A stretch of DNA of 47,174 nt from Nocardioides deserti (GCF_014266025.1 NZ_JACMYC010000021.1:1-47174); one strand, 5' to 3'; numbered from the stretch's first letter, positions 25,185 through 34,166 are shown. Numbers and translations: made by a program. Notes: generated by a model not told the origin, from the letters alone.

Positions 25185-26381
25185 TCACAGGGCCAGGTCG
25201 ACGCCCGCGGACGTCCACCCGGTCGGGTCGTGCTGCGCGTTCCGGAGGGCTCCGGCGCGGAGGGTCGTGGTGGGCGCCGGCGGCGCCGAGATCGGACCGG
25301 GCTCGCGCCCGTCCTGCTGCGGCCGGCCGTCGGGACGGTCGCCCGGGTCGTGGCCGGCCGCACCAGGCTGCTGGCCCTGCTGCTGGTCCGGCTGCTGCCC
25401 CGTCTGCTGGCCGGGCTGTTGCCCGGGCGCGAGGTCGCGGACGGTGACGCGCACGTCGGCGGGTCCCGAGGTCTGCAGCAGCCGGAGGAGCTCGTCGGCG
25501 CCCTCGCCGAGCGACGACAACGCCTCGTGGCCGGCGGCCAGGTGCACCTGCAGGCCGCCGTCGCGGACGACCAGGTGGATCCGGACCTCGCCCAACGAGC
25601 CGGGGTCGAGGCGCAGCGTCATCCGGTGCGTGCCCTCCCCCGACCGCGCGAGCTGCTGCACGGTGTCGGCGAGCTGACGGCTCACCGGGGCGGGAGCCGC
25701 CCCCTCCGCACGGGCGCTGCCGACGGCCGGCGCCGGGGCCGCGGTCACCGCGCCGCCGGTGGCGGGAGCGAGGCCCGCGGCCGAGGCTCCGTCGGCGCCG
25801 GCGGTGGCGGGCACCGGCGTCCGTTCCGTGCCGACGCTCGTCGGTCGTGCGGTGTCCGTGTGCGCGGCACCGGCCGGCGTGGTCGGACCGGCCGGTGCCG
25901 AGCGGACGACGTCCGGCCCGGCGACCGGCCCGGCGGTCAGAGCCACGGCCCGACCGAGGGCAGGGCTGTCCGGGACCTCGGCGGGCGGGTCGGACGCGGC
26001 GGCGGGCTCACCATCGGCCGTCGGGGGCGCCGGCACGGCCGGCACCGGGGGCATCGCCGCCGGGGTCTGCGGGATGGTCGCCGCCGGCGCGAGCACCAGC
26101 GAGGCCTGCAGGGCGACCAGGGCCGGGTCGCCGGCCGGCCGGTCCGCCTCGTCGGTCCCGGCCTCCGGCGGCGTACCTCCGTCGACGCCGGCCGGGTCGG
26201 CTGCCGGGCCGGCATCGGACGCGCCCAGCGTGGCGAGCAATCCGGCGAGCACGTCGGTGAAGCCGGCCTGCTCCCCCGGTCCGCCGTCGTCCGCGGCGCG
26301 TCCGTCCACGGCTCGGACTGCAGCGGCGGGGACCGCGGGCGGCAGGACGGGGGCCGCGGGAACGGCGGACATGGTGCTCAC
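25185..26381 (-). CDS. fliK: Flagellar hook-length control protein FliK
   Basis: 398 aa from the GTG at 26381, which overlaps the previous stop and has GGAGGAG four bases before it; an ATG at 26372 is the alternative. A 200-residue Ala/Pro/Thr-rich, probably unfolded N-terminal ruler is followed by the FliK C-terminal domain: HRMTLRLDPGSLGEVRIHLVVRDGGLQVHLAAGHEALSSL...VRVTVRDLAPG. A Gln/Pro-rich tail (repeats of GQQP) ends the protein. It measures the hook and triggers the FlhB switch. Confidence 0.85.
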   Translation of the reverse strand: MSTMSAVPAAPVLPPAVPAAAVRAVDGRAADDGGPGEQAGFTDVLAGLLATLGASDAGPAADPAGVDGGTPPEAGTDEADRPAGDPALVALQASLVLAPAATIPQTPAAMPPVPAVPAPPTADGEPAAASDPPAEVPDSPALGRAVALTAGPVAGPDVVRSAPAGPTTPAGAAHTDTARPTSVGTERTPVPATAGADGASAAGLAPATGGAVTAAPAPAVGSARAEGAAPAPVSRQLADTVQQLARSGEGTHRMTLRLDPGSLGEVRIHLVVRDGGLQVHLAAGHEALSSLGEGADELLRLLQTSGPADVRVTVRDLAPGQQPGQQTGQQPDQQQGQQPGAAGHDPGDRPDGRPQQDGREPGPISAPPAPTTTLRAGALRNAQHDPTGWTSAGVDLAL

Positions 26382-27331
26382 AGGTCTCCTCCGACCATGG
26401 CCAGGACGGACCTGACGTAGTTCTGGGTCTCCGGGTAGGGCGGGATGCCGTCGTAGCGCAGGACGGCACCCGGCCCGGCGTTGTACGCCGCGAGCGCGAG
26501 GTCCGTGCGCCCGAACCGGTCGAGCAGGTCGCGCACCAACCGGGCGGCGCCGTCCACGGCCTGGGCGGGGTCGAAGCTGTCGGTGACGCCCAGCCCCCGG
26601 GCGGTGGCCGGCATGAGCTGCATCAACCCCTGCGCCCCGGCGGGGCTGACCGCGCCGGGCCGGTAGCCCGACTCCTGCCGCGCGATGGCCGACAGCAGCG
26701 TCGCGTCGACGCCGTACGTCGCTGCGGCTCGGTTGAAGAGGTCGGCGTAGGGCACGGAGGAGACCTGCGTCGAGGCGCGTCCCGCGACGCCCGGGGCGGA
26801 CTCGGGCAGCACCCGTCGGATCGCCGTCAGGTCGCCGTCCACCGCGGTGAGGCGCACCGCGAGCCCGGGCCGGGGCGCCTCGATCATCATGCCGTCGCCG
26901 GCGTAGATCGCGATGTGGCTGACCGGGGAGTTGAACGCGAGCAGGTCCCCCGGCTGCGCCTCCGCGAGCGAGGCGACGGGCCGGCCGGCCTGCGCCTGGT
27001 CGCGGGAGACGCGAGGCAGGTCGATGCCGAGGTTGCGGTAGACGAGCTGCACCAGGCCGGAGCAGTCGAGCCCGGAGTCGGGGTCCGTGCCGCCCCAGAC
27101 GTAGGGCACGCCGAGGTACTTCTCGGCCTCGGCCACCACCCGGGCCCCGCCCGGGGACGACCCCGCGGCGGCTCCGCTCGTGGCGGCGGTCGCGGTGGCG
27201 GTGGCGGCTAGCGCGCCGTCGAGGGAGGTCCGGAAGGCGGCACCGCTCGAACCGGTGGCGCGACCCGCACCGAGCTGGGCCAGGACGCCCTGGATCTCCG
27301 CGACGCGGCTGGTGACCGCGGCGACGCTCAT
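26378..27331 (-). CDS. Dual peptidoglycan hydrolase: NlpC/P60 fused to SLT lytic transglycosylase
   Basis: 317 aa from the ATG at 27331 (GGAGGG directly upstream). Residues 64-160 are an NlpC/P60 domain with Cys90 in GLDCSGLVQLVYRN and His139 in VSHIAIYAGDG; residues 195-315 are a soluble lytic transglycosylase domain with catalytic Glu220 in IARQESGYRPGAVSPAGAQGLMQLMP. No signal peptide is seen; the N-terminal 50 residues resemble an export-signal-like disordered leader. Position between fliJ and fliK suggests that it opens the wall for the rod, as FlgJ does elsewhere, probably exported by the flagellar apparatus itself. Confidence 0.88.
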   Translation of the reverse strand: MSVAAVTSRVAEIQGVLAQLGAGRATGSSGAAFRTSLDGALAATATATAATSGAAAGSSPGGARVVAEAEKYLGVPYVWGGTDPDSGLDCSGLVQLVYRNLGIDLPRVSRDQAQAGRPVASLAEAQPGDLLAFNSPVSHIAIYAGDGMMIEAPRPGLAVRLTAVDGDLTAIRRVLPESAPGVAGRASTQVSSVPYADLFNRAAATYGVDATLLSAIARQESGYRPGAVSPAGAQGLMQLMPATARGLGVTDSFDPAQAVDGAARLVRDLLDRFGRTDLALAAYNAGPGAVLRYDGIPPYPETQNYVRSVLAMVGGDL

Positions 27332-27786
27332 CGGCCCTCCTCCGCACGACGGGCCGCGACCGCGCGCCGCAGCCACTGACGGCCGGCGGCGTCGTCGAGC
27401 TCCTTGGCCTCGGCGTGCACCGCCTCGGCACGGCGGACCTCGGCCCGCCCCTCGAGCAGGCCCTCCACCGCGGACAGGCGGGTGTGGTCGGACTGCCAGT
27501 GGGCGTCGGCCGCGGCGCGGACGACCTCAGCGGACGCGAGACGGCCACGAGCCCCGCCCACGGCCAGGCCGAGCGACTGCAGGCCCGCCCGCTGCGCGAC
27601 GTACGCCGCGGTGTCGGCCGGTGCCGGCCCGCCGGCACGCGCGGCCAGCTCGTCCTCGAGCGAGGCGAGCGCGGCGGCCCGCTCCTGCTGCTCCTCCACG
27701 GCGCGCTGGAGCCCGAGGCGGCTGTCGCGCTCGCGCACCTCGCGGACGCGCGCCACCGCGTGCAGGCCGCGGTCGCGGGGACTCAC
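27328..27786 (-). CDS. fliJ: Flagellar export protein FliJ
   Basis: 152 aa, nearly all alpha-helical and rich in Arg/Glu/Ala, predicting the coiled coil of FliJ (RVREVRERDSRLGLQRAVEEQQERAAALASLE). It starts at a GTG overlapping the fliI stop and its TGA overlaps the ATG of the P60-SLT gene. FliJ acts as the stalk of the FliI ATPase. Sequence conservation in the family is low, so the call rests mostly on position and helix pattern. Confidence 0.8.
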   Translation of the reverse strand: MSPRDRGLHAVARVREVRERDSRLGLQRAVEEQQERAAALASLEDELAARAGGPAPADTAAYVAQRAGLQSLGLAVGGARGRLASAEVVRAAADAHWQSDHTRLSAVEGLLEGRAEVRRAEAVHAEAKELDDAAGRQWLRRAVAARRAEEGR

Positions 27787-29114
27787 GGGGCCACCAGCTC
27801 GTGCAGGGCGGTGCGGGTCTCGTCGAGCGGCGTGCTCTCGGACATCCCCTGCCGCAGGAAGGCGTCGATGCGCGGCATCCGGGCGATGGCGGCGTCGGCG
27901 TCGGCGTCGCTGCCGGCGACGTACGCGCCGATCTCGACGAGCTCCTTGACGTCGCGGTGCGCGGCCAGCATCCGGCGCAGGCGGGTGGCGTCCTCCTGGT
28001 GGGCGCCGCTGGTGACGGCCGAGGTGACGCGCGAGATCGACTCGAGCACGTCGATGCTCGGGAAGTGCCCGGAAGTCGCCAACCGCCGCGAGAGCACGAC
28101 GTGGCCGTCGAGGATCGAGCGGGCGGTGTCGCCGACCGGGTCCTGCAGGTCGTCACCCTCCACGAGGACCGTGTAGAGGCCGGTGATCGAGCCCGACGGG
28201 GACGTGCCGGCGCGCTCGAGGAGCCGAGGCAGCAGGCCGAAGACACTGGGCGGGTAGCCGCGGGTCGCGGGCGGCTCGCCCGCCGACAGGCCGATCTCGC
28301 GCTGGGCCATCGCGACCCGCGTGAGGCTGTCCATCATCAGCACGACGTGGCGGCCGGCGTCGCGGAACCACTCCGCGATCCGGGTCGCGACGAAGGCCGC
28401 GCGCAGCCGCTCGACCGGCGGCGCGTCGGACGTGGCGACCACGACGACGGACCGCGCCAGGCCCTCGGGGCCGAGGTCGTTCTCGAGGAACTCCCGCACC
28501 TCGCGGCCGCGCTCGCCGACCAGGGCGATGACGGACACCTCGGCGTCGGTGCCGCGGGCAATCATCGACAGCAGGCTGGACTTGCCGACGCCGGAGCCCG
28601 CCATGATGCCGAGCCGCTGGCCGCGCCCGCACGGGACCAGCGCGTCGAGCGCCCGGACGCCGAGGCGCAGCTGGTGATCGATCCGCGGCCGCGACAGCGC
28701 GTCGGGGGCGTCCTGGTCGACGGTGACCTGGGCGAGCCCTCGTAGGTCCGGTCCGCCGTCGACCGGTCGACCGAGGCCGTCCAGCACGCGACCGGTGAGC
28801 TGCTCCCCCACCCGGATGCGCAGCGGGCCTCCCGTGTGCCGGACGACCGCACCGATGCCGAGCCCGCGGGTGTCGCCCAGCGGGAGGCAGGTGAGTGCCT
28901 GGGTGCTGCTCGCAGCGACCTCGGCGAGCAACGGGCGTGGGCCGAGCACCTCGACCAGGTCGCCGACCGCCGCGCGCAGGCCCGTGACCCGCAGGTGCAG
29001 CCCGAGCATCTCGTCGACGCGGCCCAGCACCTCGGGCCGGGCCGCGGCGAGCGCCCGGTCCCGCAGGTCGTCGAGCGACGGGCGGGTCGAGGCCTGCCGG
29101 GTGGCCGCGCTCAC
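27783..29114 (-). CDS. fliI: Flagellum-specific ATPase FliI
   Basis: 443 aa. P-loop AGSGVGKS at residues 172-179, Walker B HVVLMMDSLTRVAMAQREIGLSAGEPPATRGYPPSVFGLLPRLLERAG, and the ATP-synthase-beta-like C-terminal domain. FliI energises and unfolds export substrates at the cytoplasmic face. Coupled to fliH upstream and fliJ downstream by overlapping codons. Confidence 0.96.
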   Translation of the reverse strand: MSAATRQASTRPSLDDLRDRALAAARPEVLGRVDEMLGLHLRVTGLRAAVGDLVEVLGPRPLLAEVAASSTQALTCLPLGDTRGLGIGAVVRHTGGPLRIRVGEQLTGRVLDGLGRPVDGGPDLRGLAQVTVDQDAPDALSRPRIDHQLRLGVRALDALVPCGRGQRLGIMAGSGVGKSSLLSMIARGTDAEVSVIALVGERGREVREFLENDLGPEGLARSVVVVATSDAPPVERLRAAFVATRIAEWFRDAGRHVVLMMDSLTRVAMAQREIGLSAGEPPATRGYPPSVFGLLPRLLERAGTSPSGSITGLYTVLVEGDDLQDPVGDTARSILDGHVVLSRRLATSGHFPSIDVLESISRVTSAVTSGAHQEDATRLRRMLAAHRDVKELVEIGAYVAGSDADADAAIARMPRIDAFLRQGMSESTPLDETRTALHELVAP

Positions 29115-29806
29115 GACAGCACCTCGCGGACGCGCTCGAGCCGGCGGGCCACCCGCAGGTCGACGACGCTGCCGTCGACCTCCACCATCGCGTCGTCGGG
29201 CCCGAGCCGGTCGTCCTCGACGACGCTGACGCCGGCCGCGGCCAGCGCCGTGGTCGTGTCGCGGTCGAGCAAGCCTGGGTGCAGCCGGGCCACGACGGGC
29301 CGGTCGTCCGAGCGCTCGGCCAGCACCCGGCGTACGACGTCGTCGGCGCGGTCGGGGCTGCTGCGCAGCTCGTGGCCGACGAGCGCCTCGGTGAGCTCGC
29401 GCGCCAGCGTCAGCGCGTGCGCGTGGACGTGGTCCTCGACCGCGGCCACCGCGGCCGCCAGCTGCTCGGCAGCCCGGCGCAGGCCGGCCAGCGCCTGCTG
29501 GTGCTCCTCCTCGCGGCGACGGTCCTCGACCGCCCGGTCGGCCTCGCGGCGCCGGGCGGCCTCGCGGGCGACCTCGGCCGCCTCGCGCCTGCCCTCGGCC
29601 CAGCCGACGGCGTACCCCTGGGAGCGCGCGGCGCGGCGTGCGGTCTCGGCGAGCCCGCCGAGGGTCTCCTCGGTGACCTCGTCGCCGAGGACCGAGCCGG
29701 AGCCGAAGCGCGTCCAGGCGCCGGTGCGGAGCTCGGGCGTGCTGGCGGTGCGGACGGCGGAGGCGTCGACGCCACGCAGCACGGTGGCGTCACTCGACGA
29801 ACTCAT
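29111..29806 (-). CDS. fliH: Flagellar assembly protein FliH
   Basis: 231 aa from the ATG at 29806, which overlaps the end of fliG by 17 bases. A disordered N-terminus, a long central helix with strong Ala/Arg/Glu bias (AARRREADRAVEDRRREEEHQQAL), and a C-terminal domain with the VEVDGSVVDLRVARRLERVREVL motif of FliH/YscL stators. FliH binds FliI and regulates its ATPase. Confidence 0.88.
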   Translation of the reverse strand: MSSSSDATVLRGVDASAVRTASTPELRTGAWTRFGSGSVLGDEVTEETLGGLAETARRAARSQGYAVGWAEGRREAAEVAREAARRREADRAVEDRRREEEHQQALAGLRRAAEQLAAAVAAVEDHVHAHALTLARELTEALVGHELRSSPDRADDVVRRVLAERSDDRPVVARLHPGLLDRDTTTALAAAGVSVVEDDRLGPDDAMVEVDGSVVDLRVARRLERVREVLS

Positions 29807-30803
29807 CGTCGCCTCCTCGCCGGACCATGATCTGGCCCTGCTCCTCGAGGTCCCGGATGGTCCGGATGACGGCCTGCTGGGCCTCTTCGACCTGGGCCAG
29901 GCGGACCGCACCGAGCAGGTCGATGTCCTCGGTGAGGGTCGCGGCGGCGCGCTCGGACATGTTGCGCAGGATCTTGTCCCGCACCGCCGGCGCGACGCCC
30001 TTGAGCGCGAGCGCCAGCTGGGAACCGTCGACCTGGCGCAGGACCTGCTGCACCGACCGGTCGTCGAGGGTGACGACGTCCTCGAACATGAACATCCGGC
30101 TGCGGACCTCGTCGGCCAGCTCCGCGTCGAGCGCCTCGAGGCCCTCGACGATCTGCCGCTCCGTGGCGCGGTCGGACCGGTTGATGATGTTGACCAGGGG
30201 GTCGACGCCCCCGACCTTCGACACCGTCGAGGGCTGCAGCATCGAGGAGAGCTTGCGCTCGAGCGTGGCCTCCACCGCCTGGACGATCTCCGGCGACGTG
30301 CGGTCCATGACCGCGATCCGGTGCGCGACCTCGGCCTGCTTGTCGGGCGCCAGGCTGGCCAGGAGCATCGAGGCCTTGTCGGCGGTGAGGTGGGCGAGCA
30401 CGAGCGCGATCACCTGCGGGTGCTCGTCGATGATGAACGAGCGCAGCTGCGCGGGGTCGGCGGCGTGGAGGAACTGGAAGGGCATCTGCACGGCCGCGGC
30501 GTTGAGCCGCTCCATGATCTCGGCTGCTCGTTCGGCGCCCAGCGACTCCTCCAGCAGCTTCTGCGCGTAGCCGAGGCCGCCCTGCGCGATGTGGGCGCGA
30601 GCGGTCAGCAGGTCGCGGAACTCCTCCATGACCGCCTCGCCCTCGGCGCTGCTGATCGAGTCCAGGCGCGCGATCTCGGCCGAGATGGCCTCCACCTCGG
30701 TCTCGCTGAGCTGGGCCAGGACCTGGGCGGCCTTCTCCTTGCCCACCTGGATCAGCAGCACCGCCGCCTTGCGCGCGCCGAGCCCGCTCATGGTCATCGT
30801 CAT
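29790..30803 (-). CDS. fliG: Flagellar motor switch protein FliG
   Basis: 337 aa from the ATG at 30803, overlapping the fliF stop (ATGA). FliG N, M and C domains are visible: LGARKAAVLLIQVGKEKAAQVLAQL, the EHPQ motif in IIDEHPQVIALVLAHL, and the C-terminal VTLDDRSVQQVLRQVDGSQLALALKG containing the charged torque helix. It links the MS ring (FliF) with FliM and interacts with MotA. Confidence 0.96.
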   Translation of the reverse strand: MTMTMSGLGARKAAVLLIQVGKEKAAQVLAQLSETEVEAISAEIARLDSISSAEGEAVMEEFRDLLTARAHIAQGGLGYAQKLLEESLGAERAAEIMERLNAAAVQMPFQFLHAADPAQLRSFIIDEHPQVIALVLAHLTADKASMLLASLAPDKQAEVAHRIAVMDRTSPEIVQAVEATLERKLSSMLQPSTVSKVGGVDPLVNIINRSDRATERQIVEGLEALDAELADEVRSRMFMFEDVVTLDDRSVQQVLRQVDGSQLALALKGVAPAVRDKILRNMSERAAATLTEDIDLLGAVRLAQVEEAQQAVIRTIRDLEEQGQIMVRRGGDDEFVE

Positions 30804-32383
30804 CAGGCACGCTCCGCGAGCCACCCGCGCAGCAGCGCGGCGACGTCGTCGGGCTGGCGCTCGATGAGCTCGGTGAGCTCGTCGCGCAGGTCGTCGGCGC
30901 GGGTCGCCTCGGACTCCTCGAGCGCGAGGAGGGCCGGCGAGGGCTCCAGCGCCGCCTGCGCCTGTCGGCGCTCCCGCAGCTGCTCGACGATGTACGTCGT
31001 CTCCTGCTCCCGTCGCTGCGCGCGACGGCGGCTGCGGAAGGCGAGGAGGACGAGCGCGGCGACGACGACCACGCCGATGCCGACGTTGCGCAGCATCCGG
31101 TTGCGGGCAGCGGCGGCCTCCTCGTCCTCGGCCTCGGCGAGGGCGGCGGCGGCCGCCTCCTCCGCGCTCCGGTCGAAGGGCAGCATCTCCACCGAGATGG
31201 TGTCCCCGCGCCTACGGCTGATGCCGGCCGTGGCCGTGACGAGGTCGCGGATCTCGGCCTCGCTGGCCTGCTGGGCGCTCAGCGAGTCGAGGACGACCCC
31301 GACGCTGAGCTTCTCGATGGCGCCCGGCGTCGACTCCCGGCGCTCGCTGCGCGAGTTGACCGCGTTGTCGCGGGTCGTCTCGGACTTGCTGTAGCTCCCT
31401 GCGCCGCCGGCACCGGCGCCGGCGCCGGCCTCCATCTGGCCGTCGGGGCCGACCACGCCGGCGGGGCCGTCGGCAGCGGCGCCGTCGTAGGTCTCGCTGG
31501 ACTCGCTCGAGGACATCGGGACGGCGTCCTCCGCCGCCTCGTACTCGACGGTCTCGCTGACGGACCTGTCGAAGTCGAGCTCCGCGCTGACCTGCACCGT
31601 GGAGTTCCCCGGCCCGACGACGCGGTCGAGCATCGACTGCAGGCGCGTGCGGTACTCCTCCTGGATGTCGGCGACGAGCTGCGTCCGGGCGGTGCCGTCG
31701 GCGCCGGCGACGCCGCCGGGGCTGGAGAGGACCCGGCCGGTCGCGTCCGCGACCGTGACCTGGTCCGGCTCCAGGCCGTCGATGCTGGAGGCGACCAGGT
31801 TGACGACCGCCTGCACCTGGCCGGGCTCGAGGGACGAACCCGTGCGGGTGTCGACCAGGACCGAGGCGGTGGTCGGCACCGTCTCCTCCTGGAAGACCTC
31901 CTTCTCCGGGATCGCCAGGTGGACGACCGCGGTGTCGACCCCGTCGATCGCCTCGATCGTCGAGGCGAGCTCACCCTCCATCGCGCGCTTGTAGCCGGTG
32001 CGCTCCTGGAAGTCGGAGGTGGTCAGGCCCTGGTCGTCGAGCAGGGAGTAGCCCCCGCCGGAGCCGCTCGGCAGCCCCTCGCCCGACAGGTCGATGCGCG
32101 TCGCGCGCACGACGTCCCGCGGGACCATGATCGTGGTGCCGTCGCCGGCGAGCTCGTACGGCGTGCCTTGCGCCTCGAGCTGCTCGACCACCGCGCTGGC
32201 ATCGCTGGAGGACAGGTCGGAGAAGAGCGGCGCCATGCTGGGGCGGGCGGCCCACTGGAAGGCCATGAAGGCGCCGAGCAGCACGGCGACGGTGCCGATC
32301 ACGGCGACGACCTTCTGGCCGGTGGTGAAGGAGACGAAGCCGTCCCGGGCGCGCTGGAGGGCGCGAGTGACGTTCTGCTTCAT
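30803..32383 (-). CDS. fliF: Flagellar MS-ring protein FliF
   Basis: 526 aa. Two flanking helices (about residues 26-44 and 428-446) enclose the ring-building domains; GTPYELAGDGTTIMVPRDVVRATRIDLSGEGLPSG and the EGELASTIEAIDGVDTAVVHLAIPE stretch are classic FliF. The cytoplasmic C-tail binds FliG. An Ala/Gly-rich loop (AGAGAGAGGAGSYSKSE) interrupts the periplasmic part. Overlaps fliE at its 5' end and fliG at its 3' end. Confidence 0.96.
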   Translation of the reverse strand: MKQNVTRALQRARDGFVSFTTGQKVVAVIGTVAVLLGAFMAFQWAARPSMAPLFSDLSSSDASAVVEQLEAQGTPYELAGDGTTIMVPRDVVRATRIDLSGEGLPSGSGGGYSLLDDQGLTTSDFQERTGYKRAMEGELASTIEAIDGVDTAVVHLAIPEKEVFQEETVPTTASVLVDTRTGSSLEPGQVQAVVNLVASSIDGLEPDQVTVADATGRVLSSPGGVAGADGTARTQLVADIQEEYRTRLQSMLDRVVGPGNSTVQVSAELDFDRSVSETVEYEAAEDAVPMSSSESSETYDGAAADGPAGVVGPDGQMEAGAGAGAGGAGSYSKSETTRDNAVNSRSERRESTPGAIEKLSVGVVLDSLSAQQASEAEIRDLVTATAGISRRRGDTISVEMLPFDRSAEEAAAAALAEAEDEEAAAARNRMLRNVGIGVVVVAALVLLAFRSRRRAQRREQETTYIVEQLRERRQAQAALEPSPALLALEESEATRADDLRDELTELIERQPDDVAALLRGWLAERA

Positions 32384-32739
32384 CAGACGTGCATCCGCAT
32401 GATCTCGGTGAACGCCTCGACCGCCTTGTTCCGGACGGCGACGGTCACCTGGGTCGTGACGGCGGCCTCGGACGCGGCGATGGTGTAGTCGTGGATGTGC
32501 TGCAGGTCACCGGTGGCGGCCTGCACGGCCAGGTTGTCGGCCGTGCGCTGCACACCGTCGAGGCGGTCGAGGCCGTCGACGAGGAAGCTGGAGAAGGAGG
32601 GGCCCTCCGCGCCGTCCGCCCCCTGCGGGCCGCGCGGCCGCTCGGGGCCGAGGACGCCGCCGGGCGACGAGATCGGGTCGGTCGAGCGGACCTGCGCGAG
32701 GTCGAGCGGGACGAAGCCCTCGATGCCCGAGACGCTCAT
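32383..32739 (-). CDS. fliE: Flagellar hook-basal body adaptor FliE
   Basis: 118 aa. The family-defining C-terminal half (DNLAVQAATGDLQHIHDYTIAASEAAVTTQVTVAVRNKAVEAFTEIMRM) is intact; the N-terminal half has a Gly/Pro-rich stretch (GPERPRGPQGADGAEGP). FliE joins the MS ring to the rod. Overlaps flgC and fliF by single bases. Confidence 0.94.
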   Translation of the reverse strand: MSVSGIEGFVPLDLAQVRSTDPISSPGGVLGPERPRGPQGADGAEGPSFSSFLVDGLDRLDGVQRTADNLAVQAATGDLQHIHDYTIAASEAAVTTQVTVAVRNKAVEAFTEIMRMHV

Positions 32740-33131
32740 CAGCGCGCCCCGATCTGCAGCGCGCTGCTGTAGGCGTCCTGCGCGTACTTCGTCGTCTGGA
32801 CCGAGGCCTGGTAGCCGCGCTGGGCGATGATCAGCTGCGACATCTGGCTGGCCAGATCGGTGGCCGGGGCACGCACGTAGCCGTCCTCGTCGGCCAACGG
32901 GTTGCCCGGGTCGTGCTCCAGCACGCCCTCGGGATCACCGAGCACGATGCCGGCGACGTCCACGCCGCCGGAGGGGTCGGCCGCCGCCACGACCATCTGC
33001 GCCTGGAACGCGTCCTGGCCGGTCGGCACGACCGTGTTGACGTTGGCGATGTTGTAGGCGAGCGCGTCCAACCAGGTCTGGTGCATGCCCAGGCTGGAGC
33101 CGGCGATGTGCAGGGTGTCGTAGGCGCCCAT
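32739..33131 (-). CDS. flgC: Flagellar proximal rod protein FlgC
   Basis: 130 aa from the ATG at 33131, overlapping the flgB stop. N-terminal rod motif TLHIAGSSLGMHQTWLDALAYNIANVNT and the C-terminal DLASQMSQLIIAQRGYQASVQTTKYAQDAYSSAL are characteristic. Second gene of the flgB operon. Confidence 0.95.
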   Translation of the reverse strand: MGAYDTLHIAGSSLGMHQTWLDALAYNIANVNTVVPTGQDAFQAQMVVAAADPSGGVDVAGIVLGDPEGVLEHDPGNPLADEDGYVRAPATDLASQMSQLIIAQRGYQASVQTTKYAQDAYSSALQIGAR

Positions 33132-33502
33132 CAGGAGGCACCCGCCGCGGTCCGGACCAGGTCGTAGCGGTCGCTGAGCGCGCGCGTCATGACCTGGTAC
33201 TGGTACTGGGTCTGCATGGCGGCCATCGCCTCGTGGCGCAGGTCGACGTTGTTGCCGTCGGCGCCCACCGGGGTGCCGGTCGCGGTGACGCCGAGGTCGA
33301 TCCCCCGCTCGAGCGTGTCTGTGTCGCCGGCGAGCACCGAGGACCGCAGGGCGGTCTCGAAGTCGACCGTGCTGGCCCGGAAGCCCGGGGTGTCGACGTT
33401 CGCGATGTTGTCCGCGATCACGTCGCGCCGCAGCGAGAGTCCGTCCAGGGTGGTGCCGAGCACGGTCGAGACCGCGTCGTGGCCGACGGGCGATAAGGGC
33501 AC
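33131..33502 (-). CDS. flgB: Flagellar proximal rod protein FlgB
   Basis: 123 aa, with LDGLSLRRDVIADNIANVDTPGFRASTVDFETALR and the C-terminal LRHEAMAAMQTQYQYQVMTRALSDRYDLVRTA. First gene of the long basal-body operon; its promoter lies about 70 bp upstream. The rod protein is exported early. Confidence 0.94.
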   Translation of the reverse strand: MPLSPVGHDAVSTVLGTTLDGLSLRRDVIADNIANVDTPGFRASTVDFETALRSSVLAGDTDTLERGIDLGVTATGTPVGADGNNVDLRHEAMAAMQTQYQYQVMTRALSDRYDLVRTAAGAS

Positions 33503-33573
33503 GGCCGTCCTTCCTCAGGTGTGCCAGGTGCCGGTCCGTCGGCGGGGGTGCGAGCGATCCGTGCTCGACCCTG

Positions 33574-33602
33574 CTCATCGACCGGACGGCCGGCGACCTG
33601 AG
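33574..33602 (-). promoter_or_regulatory. FliA-type promoter of the flgB basal-body operon
   Basis: On the minus strand: CTCAGGTC at 33602-33595, 13-bp spacer, TCGATGAG at 33581-33574. Predicted start is about 65 bases before flgB. One mismatch from the best -10 box. Confidence 0.75.
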
Positions 33603-33662
33603 GAGATCTTGAGGAACGACCCGGTGGCAGCGCGGTCGTAGCGCGGCGGCAGCGCGGCGGGC

Positions 33663-34166
33663 TCAGGTCAGGACGACCGACAGCCGCCCGCTGCCGTAGC
33701 CCGGGACGTCGACCGCGAGGTCCTCGCGGCGGCCCAGCGTCAGCGTGCGCGCGTGCACGTCGGCCGGCAGCGACAGGCCCGCGGGGTGGAGCGCGTGCAG
33801 CTTCAGGTGAGGGGCGTCGGGGACGTTGAACAGCGACGCCGCCACGTTGAGCACCTCGTGCAGGTTCTCCGCGAGCGCCTCGTCGAGCGCGCCGGCCTCG
33901 ATGGAGGCGACGGTGGCGGGCGGCGGCAGGAGGGCGATCGCCGCCGCGGCGTACGCCGAGAGCGGCACGTCGAGGACGACCACGGCGCGCACGACCATCC
34001 GCGCATCGACGTACATCCCCACGCTCGCGGGGCGCTTGCGGCTGACGACCAGGGGCGGCGCGGTGCGCAGCTCCACCTCGCGGCCGAGCAGCCCACCGAG
34101 CAGGTCCCGGACCTCCTTCGGACCCGGCAGGTGGGTCTCGACCGGGCCGAGGGTCGCGTGCGTCAC
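33663..34166 (-). CDS. CheX/CheC-like chemotaxis protein (second copy)
   Basis: 167 aa. A central helix with SIEAGALDEALAENLHEVLNVAASLFN carries the E-x-x-N pattern of the CheC/CheX/FliY phosphatase helix, preceded by a beta sheet (VVVLDVPLSAYAAAAIALL). CheC/CheX enzymes dephosphorylate CheY-P. Its start overlaps the stop of the receiver gene at 34163, so the two are a pair. Activity depends on one E-x-x-N only, so a non-catalytic adaptor is also possible. Confidence 0.6.
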   Translation of the reverse strand: MTHATLGPVETHLPGPKEVRDLLGGLLGREVELRTAPPLVVSRKRPASVGMYVDARMVVRAVVVLDVPLSAYAAAAIALLPPPATVASIEAGALDEALAENLHEVLNVAASLFNVPDAPHLKLHALHPAGLSLPADVHARTLTLGRREDLAVDVPGYGSGRLSVVLT

